Shown here: one piece after another, positions 36,801 through 48,417 of the stretch | Layout: each line of letters opens with the position of its first letter | How positions within the stretch are numbered: position 1 is the stretch's first letter | NCBI GenBank assembly: GCA_963682175.1 | Contig: OY821793.1 | Coordinates: forward strand, 26,805,493-26,869,492 | Reading direction: 5' to 3' | Length of the DNA stretch: 64,000 nucleotides | DNA from: Triglochin maritima | Taxonomy: Eukaryota > Streptophyta > Magnoliopsida > Alismatales > Juncaginaceae | Program-made: the position numbers and the translations under genes | Notes under the pieces: generated by a model | Told to the model about the DNA's origin: nothing | Seen by the model: the letters and a program-made list of their open reading frames with translations, nothing else | Database searches by the model: none

Positions 36801-37485
36801 GTCGCGCCTCCTCCAAGAAGACGTAGCTCCCTACCAGCCACGCCCCCACATCATCAGCATTCTTCATCTCATCGCGCCTCGCCCTACATACATCTAAATC
36901 GGGCATTCTAAGAGGAGTTACCCATCCACTCCTCCTCACTATGTGCTCGGGTGCCCAAATATATACTAAGGCTCACCTAAGGTCCACTCAGGCCATTGCT
37001 TGGGACAAACGATGCGGCAGCTTCCACTTTGCCCGCGGGCAACACCCATGGACTTCCAAACGCGTTTTGGAAGCGAATGGGGTAGGCAACAACCGTGGGA
37101 ACCCAATCATGGGCACGAGCAACGTCCCAAAGAACTTTCCCCACGAGAAACCCCCATTCCCTTCCGGACGCGTTCGGAAGTGCACGGGAAGGCAACAACC
37201 TTGGGCAACCGAGCACGTCGAAGAGTAACGTCCACAGGCACCTTGGTCTTTGCCCACGAGCAACCTCCATTTCACCTACAAGTGCGCTTTCACTGCCAAA
37301 CGTGTTTTGGAAGCGAATGCCGCAGGCCACTGCCGCGAGCACACACTAGGCCCTAGCGTGGCGCTGACATGCCAACTATGACAACACTAGGCTAGTGTCC
37401 ATCGCCCGACCGCCAAATCACTCCGAGATGGGTGCACCTCGTAGATAACGCAGATGGATATGTGGGGTCCTAAGTTCCATAAACC
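33842..37485. repeat. Duplicated dimer (starts 33842, 34753 = 35664, 36575)
   Basis: The first unit of each pair has GCGGCTCGAGC, CAGCTTCAACTTTGC, CACTACCAAACG, GGCAAGTGTCC and GCGGAGGGAT. The second has GCGCGTCAAACATCC, AAATCAAGCG, CATTCTGGGTCG and GAAGAGTAACG. Both sets recur after 1822 bp. The copied segment runs from about 33585 to 35627 (copy 1) and about 35404 to 37449 (copy 2). This dimer is unrelated in composition to the alpha-beta dimers on the left. Confidence 0.88.
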
Positions 37486-40400
37486 GTGGTTGGGCCGCCT
37501 AAAGACCACTTAGAAACTAGGTGTGGGGCTGGCCACATGCCACGCGTGGAGCTGGCCAAAGGCCACTCCGTCGCCACCCTGCAGGCCAACACCAAATCGG
37601 CTGTGCCTCGAGCATCCGACCTCCAAATCGAGCGTTCTAACTTGCATTACGTAGACAATTCATCCCTCTATCTGCCCCTAAAATTGCATAGCAAACGCCC
37701 AAGTATTCGGGGTCGCGGCTCCTCCAAGAAGACGTAGCTCCCTACCAGCCACGCCCCCACATCATCAGCATTCTTCATCTCATCGCGCCTCGCCCTACAT
37801 ACATCTAAATCGGGCATTCTAAGAGGAGTTACCCATCCACTCCTCCTCACTATGTGCTCGGGTGCCCAAATATAGACTAAGGCTCACCTAAGGTCCACTC
37901 AGGCCATTGCTTGGGACAAACGATGCGGCAGCTTCCACTTTGCCCGCGGGCAACACCCATGGACTTCCAAACGCGTTTTGGAAGCGAATGGGGTAGGCAA
38001 CAACCGTGGGAACCCAATCATGGGCACGAGCAACGTCCCAAAGAACTTTCCCCACGAGAAACCCCCATTCCCTTCCGGACGCGTTCGGAAGTGCACGGGA
38101 AGGCAACAACCTTGGGCAACCGAGCACGTCGAAGAGCAACGTCCACAGGCACCTTGGTCTTTGCCCACGAGCAACCTCCATTTCACCTACAAGTGCGCTT
38201 TCACTGCCAAACGTGTTTTGGAAACGAATGCCGCAGGCCACTGCCGCGAGCACACACTAGGCCCTAGCGTGGCGCTGACATGCCAACTATGACAACACTA
38301 GGCTAGTGTCCATCGCCCGACCGCCAAATCACTCCGACATGGGTGTGCCTCGTAGATAACGCGGATGGATATGTGGGGTCCTAAGTTCCATAAACCGTGG
38401 TTGGGCCGCCTAAAGACCACTTAGAAACTAGGTGTGGGGCTGGCCACATGCCACGCGTGGAGCTGGCCAAAGGCCACTCCGTCGCCACCCTGCAGGCCAA
38501 CACCAAATCGGCTGCGCCTCGAGCATCCGACCTCCAAATCGAGCGTTATAACATGCATTACGTAGACAATTCATCCCTCTATCTGCCCCTTAAATTTCAG
38601 AGCAAACGCCCAAGTATTCGGGGTCGCGCCTCCTCCAAGAAGACGTAGCTCCCTACCAGCCACGCCCCCACATCATCAGCATTCTTCATCTCATCGCGCC
38701 TCGCCCTACATACATCTAAATCAGGCATTCTAATAGGAGTTACCCATCCACTCCTCCTCACTATGTGCTCGGGTGCCCAAATATATACTAAGGCTCACCT
38801 AAGGTCCACTCAGGCCATTGCTTGGGACAAACGATGCGGCAGCTTCCACTTTGCCCGCGGGCAACACCCATGGACTTCCAAACGCGTTTTGGAAGCGAAT
38901 GGGGTAGGCAACAACCGTGGGAACCCAATCATGGGCACGACCAACGTCCCAAAGAACTTTCCCCACGAGAAACCCCCATTCCCTTCCGGACGCGTTCGGA
39001 AGTGCACGGGAAGGCAACAACCTTGGGCAACCGAGCACGTCGAAGAGCAACGTCCACAGGCACCTTGGTCTTTGCCCACGAGCAACCTCCATTTCACCTA
39101 CAAGTGCGCTTTCACTGCCAAACGTGTTTTGGAAGCGAATGCCGCAGGCCACTGCCGCGAGCACACACTAGGCCCTAGCGTGGCGCTGACATGCCAACTA
39201 TGACAACACTAGGCTAGTGTCCATCGCCCGACCGCCAAATCACTCCAAGATGGGTGCACCTCGTAGATAACGCAGATGGATATGTGGGGTCCTAAGTTCC
39301 ATAAACCGTGGTTGGGCCGCCTAAAGACCACTTAGAAACTAGGTGTGGGGCTGGCCACATGCCACGCGTGGAGCTGGCCAAAGGCCACTCCGTCGCCACC
39401 CTGCAGGCCAACACCAAATCGGCTGTTCCTCGAGCATCCGACCTCCAAATCGAGCGTTCTAACTTGCATTACGTAGACAATTCATCCCTCTATCTGCCCC
39501 TAAAATTTCATAGCAAACGCCCAAGTATTCGGGGTCGCGGCTCCTCCAAGAAGACGTAGCTCCCTACCAGCCACGCCCCCACATCATCAGCATTCTTCAT
39601 CTCATCGCGCCTCGCCCTACATACATCTAAATCGGGCATTCTAAGAGGAGTTACCCATCCACTCCTCCTCACTATGTGCTCGGGTGCCCAAATATAGACT
39701 AAGGCTCACCTAAGGTCCACTCAGGCCATTGCTTGGGACAAACGATGCGGCAGCTTCCACTTTGCCCGCGGGCAACACCCATGGACTTCCAAACGCGTTT
39801 TGGAAGCGAATGGGGTAGGCAACAACCGTGGGAACCCAATCATGGGCACGACCAACGTCCCAAAGAACTTTCCCCACGAGAAACCCCCATTCCCTTCCGG
39901 ACGCGTTCGGAAGTGCACGGGAAGGCAACAACCTTGGGCAACCGAGCACGTCGAAGAGCAACGTCCACAGGCACCTTGGTCTTTGCCCACGAGCAACCTC
40001 CATTTCACCTACAAGTGCGCTTTCACTGCCAAACGTGTTTTGGAAGCGAATGCCGCAGGCCACTGCCGCGAGCACACACTAGGCCCTAGCGTGGCGCTGA
40101 CATGCCAACTATGACAACACTAGGCTAGTGTCCATCGCCCGACCGCCAAATCACTCCGAGATGGGTGCACCTCGTAGATAACGCAGATGGATATGTGGGG
40201 TCCTAAGTTCCATAAACCGTGGTTGGGCCGCCTAAAGACCACTTAGAAACTAGGTGTGGGGCTGGCCACATGCCACGCGTGGAGCTGGCCAAAGGCCACT
40301 CCGTCGCCACCCTGCAGGCCAACACCAAATCGGCTGTGCCTCGAGCATCCGACCTCCAAATCGAGCGTTCTAACTTGCATTACGTAGACAATTCATCCCT

Positions 40401-41129
40401 CTATCTGCCCCTAAAATTTCATAGCAAACGCCCAAGTATTCGGGGTCGCGGCTCCTCCAAGAAGACGTAGCTCCCTACCAGCCACGCCCCCACATCATCA
40501 GCATTCTTCATCTCATCGCGCCTCGCCCTACATACATCTAAATCGGGCATTCTAAGAGGAGTTACCCATCCACTCCTCCTCACTATGTGCTCGGGTGCCC
40601 AAATATAGACTAAGGCTCACCTAAGGTCCACTCAGGCCATTGCTTGGGACAAACGATGCGGCAGCTTCCACTTTGCCCGCGGGCAACACCCATGGACTTC
40701 CAAACGCGTTTTGGAAGCGAATGGGGTAGGCAACAACCGTGGGAACCCAATCATGGGCACGAGCAACGTCCCAAAGAACTTTCCCCACGAGAAACCCCCA
40801 TTCCCTTCCGGACGCGTTCGGAAGTGCACGGGAAGGCAACAACCTTGGGCAACCGAGCACGTCGAAGAGCAACGTCCACAGGCACCTTGGTCTTTGCCCA
40901 CGAGCAACCTCCATTTCACCTACAAGTGCGCTTTCACTGCCAAACGTGTTTTGGAAACGAATGCCGCAGGCCACTGCCGCGAGCACACACTAGGCCCTAG
41001 CGTGGCGCTGACATGCCAACTATGACAACACTAGGCTAGTGTCCATCGCCCGACCGCCAAATCACTCCGAGATGGGTGCACCTCGTAGATAACGCGGATG
41101 GATATGTGGGGTCCTAAGTTCCATAAACC
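37486..41129. repeat. Units 42-45 (starts 37486, 38397, 39308, 40219)
   Basis: The first, third and fourth units share the CGCGGCTCC change and CATAGC in place of CAGAGC. The first and fourth share GGAAACGAATGCC in the right part, and the second and third share CACGACCAACG. Left-part and right-part markers therefore do not sort together, as expected from repeated within-unit exchange. The second unit has private changes GCGTTATAACATGC near 38543 and CTAATAGG near 38731. Confidence 0.9.
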
Positions 41130-44100
41130 GTGGTTGGGCCGCCTAAAGACCACTTAGAAACTAGGTGTGGGGCTGGCCACATGCCACGCGTGGAGCTGGC
41201 CAAAGGCCACTCCGTCGCCACCCTGCAGGCCAACACCAAATCGGCTGCGCCTCGAGCATCCGACCTCCAAATCGAGCGTTCTAACTTGCATTACGTAGAC
41301 AATTCATCCCTCTATCTGCCCCTAAAATTTCAGAGCAAACGCCCAAGTATTCGGGGTCGCGGCTCCTCCAAGAAGACGTAGCTCCCTACCAGCCACGCCC
41401 CCACATCATCAGCATTCTTCATCTCATCGCGCCTCGCCCTACATACATCTAAATCGGGCATTCTAAGAGGAGTTACCCATCCACTCCTCCTCACTATGTG
41501 CTAGGGTGCCCAAATATAGACTAAGGCTCACCTAAGGTCCACTCAGGCCATTGCTTGGGACAAACGATGCGGCAGCTTCCACTTTGCCCGCGGGCAACAC
41601 CCATGGACTTCCAAACGCGTTTTGGAAGCGAATGGGGTAGGCAACAACCGTGGGAACCCAAGCATGGGTACGAGCAACGTCCCAAAGAACTTTCCCCACG
41701 AGAAACCCCCATTCCCTTCCGGACGCGTTCGGAAGTGCACGGGAAGGCAACAACCTTGGGCAACCGAGCACGTCGAAGAGCAACGTCCACAGGCACCTTG
41801 GTCTTTGCCCACGAGCAACCTCCATTTCACCTACAAGTGCGCTTTCACTGCCAAACGTGTTTTGGAAGCGAATGCCGCAGGCCACTGCCGCGAGCACACA
41901 CTAGGCCCTAGCGTGGCGCTGACATGCCAACTATGACAACACTAGGCTAGTGTCCATCGCCCGACCGCCAAATCACTCCGAGATGGGTGCACCTCGTAGA
42001 TAACGCGGATGGATATGTGGGGTCCTAAGTTCCATAAACCGTGGTTGGGCCGCCTAAAGACCACTTAGAAACTAGGTGTGGGGCTGGCCACATGCCACGC
42101 GTGGAGCTGGCCAAAGGCCACTCCGTCGCCACCCTGCAGGCCAACACCAAATCGGCTGCGCCTCGAGCATCCGACCTCCAAATCGAGCGTTCTAACTTGC
42201 ATCACGTAGAAAAGTCATCCCTCTATCTGCCCCTAAAATTTCAGAGCAAACGCCCAAGCATTCGGGGTCGCGCCTCCTCCAAGAAGACGTAGCTCCCTAC
42301 CAGCCACGCCCCCACATCATCAGCATTCTTCATCTCATCGCGCCTCGCCCTACATACATCTAAATCGGGCATTCTAAGAGGAGTTACCCATCCACTCCTC
42401 CTCACTATGTGCTAGGGTGCCCAAATATAGACTAAGGCTCACCTAAGGTCCACTCAGGCCATTGCTTGGGACAAACGATGCGGCAGCTTCCACTTTGCCC
42501 GCGGGCAACACCCATGGACTTCCAAACGCGTTTTGGAAGCGAATGGGGTAGGCAACAACCGTGGGAACCCAAGCATGGGTACGAGCAACGTCCCAAAGAA
42601 CTTTCCCCACGAGAAACCCCCATTCCCTTCCGGACGCGTTCGGAAGTGCACGGGAAGGCAACAACCTTGGGCAACCGAGCACGTCGAAGAGCAACGTCCA
42701 CTGGCACCTTGGTCTTTGCCCACGAGCAACCTCCATTTCACCTACAAGTGCGCTTTCACTGCCAAACGTGTTTTGGAAGCGAATGCCGCAGGCCACTGCC
42801 GCGAGCACACACTAGGCCCTAGCGTGGCGCTGACATGCCAACTATGACAACACTAGGCTAGTGTCCATCGCCCGACCGCCAAATCACTCCGAGATGGGTG
42901 CACCTCGTAGATAACGTGGATGGATATGTGGGGTCCTAAGTTCCATAAACCGTGGTTGGGCCGCCTAAAGACCACTTAGAAATTAGGTGTGGGGCTGGCC
43001 ACATGCCACGCGTGGAGCTGGCCAAAGGCCACTCCGTCGCCACCCTGCAGGCCAACACCAAATCGGCTGCGCCTCGAGCATCCTACCTCCAAATCGATCG
43101 TTCTAACTTGCATTACGTAGACAATTCATCCCTCTATCTGCCCCTAAAATTTCAGAGGAAACGCCCAATCATTCGGGGTCGGGCCTCCTCCAAGAAGACG
43201 TAGCTCCCTACCAGCCACGCCCCCACATCATCAGCATTCTTCATCTCATCGCGCCTCGCCCTACATACATCTAAATCGGGCATTCTAAGAGGAGTTACCC
43301 ATCCACTCCTCCTCACTATGTGCTCGGGTGCCCAAATATATACTAAGGCTCACCTAAGGTCCACTCAGGCCATTGCTTGGGACAAACGATGCGGCAGCTT
43401 CCACTTTGCCCGCGGGCAACACCCATGGACTTCCAAACGCGTTTTGGAAGCGAATGGGCTAGGCAACAACCGTGGGAACCCAATCATGGGCACGAGCAAC
43501 GTCCCAAAGAACTTACCCCACGAGAAACCCCCATTCCCTTCCGGACGCGTTCGGAAGTGCACGGGAAGGCAACAACCTTGGGCAACCGAGCACGTCGAAG
43601 AGCAACGTCCACAGGCACCTTGGTCTTTGCCCACGAGCAACCTCCATTTCACCTACAAGTGCGCTTTCACTGCCAAACGTGTTTTGGAAGCGAATGCCGC
43701 AGGCCACTGCCGCGAGCACACACTAGGCCCTAGCGTGGCGCTGACATGCCAACTATGACAACACTAGGCTAGTGTCCATCGCCCGACCGCCAAATCACTC
43801 CGAGATGGGTGCACCTCGTAGATAACGCGGATGGATATGTGGGGTCCTAAGTTCCATAAACCGTGGTTGGGCCGCCTAAAGACCACTTAGAAACTAGGTG
43901 TGGGGCTGGCCACATGCAACGCGTGGAGCTGGCCAAAGGCCACTCCGTCGCCACCCTGCAGGCCAACACCAAATCGGCTGCGCCTCGAGCATCCGACCTC
44001 CAAATCGAGCGTTCTAACTTGCATTACGTAGACAATTCATCCCTCTATCTGCCCCTAAAATTTCAGAGCAAACTCCCAAGTATTCTGGGTCGCGCCTCCT

Positions 44101-45684
44101 CCAAGAAAACGTAGCTCCCTACCAGCCACGCCCCCACATCATCAGCATTCTTCATCTCATCGCGCCTCGCCCTACATACATCTAAATCGGGCATTCTAAG
44201 AGGAGTTACCCATCCACTCCTCCTCACTATGTGCTCGGGTGCCCAAATATAGACTAAGGCTCACCTAAGGTCCACTCAGGCCATTGCTTGGGACAAACGA
44301 TGCGGCAGCTTCCACTTTGCCCGCGGGCAACACCCATGGACTTCCAAACGCGTTTTGGAAGCGAATGGGGTAGGCAACAACCGTGGGAACCCAAGCATGG
44401 GCACGAGCAACGTCCCAAAGAACTTTCCCCACGAGAAACCCCCATTCCCTTCCGGACGCGTTCGGAAGTGCACGGGAAGGCAACAACCTTGGGCAACCGA
44501 GCACGTCGAAGAGCAACGTCCACAGGCACCTTGGTCTTTGCCCACGAGCAACCTCCATTTCACCTACAAGTGCGCTTTCACTGCCAAACGTGTTTTGGAA
44601 GCGAATGCCGCAGGCCACTGCCGCGAGCACACACTAGGCCCTAGCGTGGCGCTGACATGCCAACTATGACAACACTAGGCTAGTGTCCATCGCCCGACCG
44701 CCAAATCACTCCGAGATGGGTGCACCTCGTAGATAACGCGGATGGATATGTGGGGTCCTAAGTTCCATAAACCGTGGTTGGGCCGCCTAAAGACCACTTA
44801 GAAACTAGGTGTGGGGCTGGCCACATGACACGCGTGGAGCTGGCCAAAGGCCACTCCGTCGCCACCCTGCAGGCCAACACCAAATCGGCTGTGCCTCGAG
44901 CATCCGACCTCCAAATCGAGCGTTCTAACTTGCATTACGTAGACAATTCATCCCTCTATCTGCCCCTTAAATTTCAGAGCAAACGCCCAAGTATTCGGGG
45001 TCGCGCCTCCTCCAAGAAGACGTAGCTCCCTACCAGCCACGCCCCCACATCATCAGCATTCTTCATCTCATCGCGCCTCGCCCTACATACATCTAAATCG
45101 GGCATTCTAAGAGGAGTTACCCATCCAATCCTCCTCACTATGTGCTCGGGTGCCCAAATATAGACTAAGGCTCACCTAAGGTCCACTCAGGCCATTGCTT
45201 GGGACAAACGATGCGGCAGCTTCCACTTTGCCCGCGGGCAACACCCATGGACTTCCAAACGCGTTTTGGAAGCGAATGGGGTAGGCAACAACCGTGGGAA
45301 CCCAAGCATGGGCACGAGCAACGTCCCAAAGAACTTTCCCCACGAGAAACCCCCATTCCCTTCCGGACGCGTTCGGAAGTGCACGGGAAGGCAACAACCT
45401 TGGGCAACCGAGCACGTCGAAGAGCAACGTCCACATGCACCTTGGTCTTTGCCCACGAGCAACCTCCATTTCACCTACAAGTGCGCTTTCACTGCCAAAC
45501 GTGTTTTGGAAGCGAATGCCGCAGGCCACTGCCGCGAGCACACACTAGGCCCTAGCGTGGCGCTGACATGCCAACTATGACAACACTAGGCTAGTGTCCA
45601 TCGCCCGACCGCCAAATCACTCCGAGATGGGTGCACCTCGTAGATAACGCGGATGGATATGTGGGGTCCTAAGTTCCATAAACC
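41130..45684. repeat. Units 46-50 (starts 41130, 42041, 42952, 43863, 44774)
   Basis: The first two share GTGCTAGGGTGCC and GCATGGGTACGAGC and are a local duplicate. The third has GAAATTAGGTG and CATCCTACCTCC and is the last unit in the window with the TATATA form. The fourth and fifth each alter the palindrome flank (CATGCAACGCGTGG near 43915, CATGACACGCGTGG near 44825). The fifth has CATCCAATCC near 45124. Units are still close to the consensus of the left domain. Confidence 0.9.
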
Positions 45685-48417
45685 GTGGATGGGCCGCCTA
45701 AAGACCACTTAGAAACTAGGTGTGGGGCTGGCCACATGCCACGCGTGGAGCTGGCCAAAGGCCACTCCGTCGCCACCCTGCAGGCCAACACCAAATCGGC
45801 TGCCCCTCGAGCACCCGACCTCCAAATCGAGCGTTCTAACTTGTACTACGTAGACAATTCATCCCTCTCTCTGCCCCTAGAATTTCAGAGCAAACGCCCA
45901 AGTATTCGGGGTCGCGCCTCCTCCAAGAAGACGTAGCTCCCTACCAGCCACGCCCCCACATCATCAGCATTCTTCATCTCATCGCGCCTCGCCCTACATA
46001 CATCTAAATCGGGTATTCTAAGAGGAGTTACCCATCCACTCCTCCTCACTATGTGCTCGGGTGCCCAAATATAGACTAAGGCTCACCTAAGGTCCACTCA
46101 GGCCATTGCTTGGGACAAACGATGCAACAGCTTCCACTTTGCCCGCGGGCAACAGCCATGGACTTCCAAACGCGTTTTGGAAGCGAATGGGGTAGGCAAC
46201 AACCGTGGGAACCCAAGCATGGGCACGAGCAACGTTCCAAAGAACTTTCCCCACGAGAAACCCCCATTCCCTTCCGGACGCGTTCGGAAGTGGACGGGAA
46301 GGCAACAACCTTGGGCAACCGAGCACGTCGAAGAGCAACGTCCACAGGCACCTTGGTCTTTGACCACGAGCAACCCCCATTTCACCTACAAGTGCGCTTT
46401 CACTTTGAAACGTGTTTTGGAAGCGAATGCCGCAGGCCACTGCCGCGAGCACACACTAGGCCCTAGCGTGGCGCTGACATGCCAACTATGACAACGCTAG
46501 GCTAGTGTCCATCGCCCGACTGCCAAATCACTCCGAGATGGGTGCGCCTCGTAGATAACGCGGATGGATATGTGGGGTCCTAAGTTCCATAAACCGTGGA
46601 TGGGCCGCCTAAAGACCACTTAGAAACTAGGTGTGGGGCTGGCCACATGCCACGCGTGGAGCTGGCCAAAGGCCACTCCGTCGCCACCATGCAGGCCAAC
46701 ACCAAATCGGCTGCGCCTCAAGCATCCGACCTCCAAATCGAGCGTTCTAACTTGCATCACGTAGAAATTTCGTCCCTCTATCTGCCCCTAGGATTTCAGA
46801 GCAAACGCCCAACTATTCGGGGTCGCGCCTCCTCCAAGAAGACGTATCTCCCTACCAGCCACGCCCCCACATCATCAGCATTCTTCATCTCATCGCGCCT
46901 CGCCCTACATACATCTAAATCGGGCATTCTAAGAGGAGTTACCCATCCACTCCTCCTCACTATGTGCTCGGGTGCCCAAATATAGACTAAGGCTCACCTA
47001 AGGTCCACTCAGGCAATTGCTTGGGACAAACGATGCGGCAGCTTCCACTTTGCCCGCGGGCAACACCCATGGACTTCCAAACGCGTTTTGGAAGCGAATG
47101 GGGTAGGCAACAACCGTGGGAACCGAAGCATGAGCACGAGCAACGTCCCAAATAACTTTCCCCACGAGAAACCCCCATTCCCTTCCGGACGCGTTGGGAA
47201 GTGCACGGGAAGGCAACAACCTTGGGCAACCGAGCACGTCGAAGAGCAACGTCCACAGGCACCTTGGTCTTTGCCCACGAGCAACCTCCATTTCACCTAC
47301 AAGTGCGCTTTCACTTCCAAACGTGTTTTGGAAGTGAATGCCGCAGGGCACTGCCGCGAGCACACATTAGGCCCTAGCGTGGCGCTGACATGCCAACTAT
47401 GACAACACTAGGCTAGTGTCCATCACCCGACCGCCAAATCACTCCGAGATGGGTGCGCCTCGTAGATAACGCGGATGGATATGTGGGGTCCTAAGTTCCA
47501 TAAACCGTGATTGGGCCACCTAAAGACCACTTAGAAACTCGGTGTGGGGCTGGCCACATGCCACGCGTGGAGCTGGCCAAAGGCACTCCGTCGCCACCCT
47601 GCAGGCCAACACCAAATCGGCTGCGCCCTCGAGTATCCGACCTCCAAATCGAGCGTTCTAACTTGCATTACGTAGACAATTCATCCCTCTATCTGCCCCT
47701 AAAATTTCAGAGCAAACGCCCAAGAATTCTGGGTCGCCCCTCCTCCAAGAAGACGTAGCTCCCAACCAGCCACGCCCCCACATCATCAGCATTCTTCATC
47801 TCATCGCGCCTCGCCCTACATACATCAAAATCGGGCATTCTAAGAGGAGTTACCCATCCACTCCTCCTCACTATGTGCTCGGGTGCTCAAATATAGACTA
47901 AGGCTCACCTAAGGTCCACTCAGGCCATTGCTTGGGACAAACGATGCGGCAGCTTCCACTTTGCCCGTGGGCAACACCCATGGACTTCCAAACGCGTTTT
48001 GGAAGCGAATGGGGTAGGCAACAACCGTGGGAACCCAAGCATGGGCACGAGCAACGTCCCAAAGAACTTTCCCCACGAGAAAACCCCATTCCCTTCCGGA
48101 CGCGTTGGGAAGTGCACTGGAAGGCAACAACCTTGGGCAACCGAGCACGTCGAAGAGCAACGTCCACAGGCACCTTGGTCTTTGCCCACGAGCAACCCCC
48201 ATTTCACCTACAAGTGCGCTTTCACTTCCAAACGTGTTTTGGAAGCGAATGCCGCAGGCCACTGCCACGAGCATACACTAGGCCCAAGCGTGGCGCTGAC
48301 ATGCCAACTATGACAACACTAGGCTAGTGTCCATCGCCCGACCGCCAAATCACTCCGAGATGGGTGCGCCTCGTAGATAACGCGGATGGATATGTGGGGT
48401 CCTAAGTTCCATAAACC
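45685..48417. repeat. Divergent units 51-53, start of the right-hand domain (starts 45685, 46596, 47507)
   Basis: Private substitutions become clearly more frequent here. Examples are CCGTGGATGGGCC in the first two units, GATGCAACAGC near 46124, GAAGCATGAGC near 47125 and AAATAACTTTCC near 47151. From the tail of the first unit (near 46540) GGGTGCGCCTCG replaces the GGGTGCACCTCG usual on the left. The third unit has lost one C (AAAGGCACTCC near 47580) and gained one (GCGCCCTCGAG near 47624), so it is 911 bp again. Confidence 0.9.
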
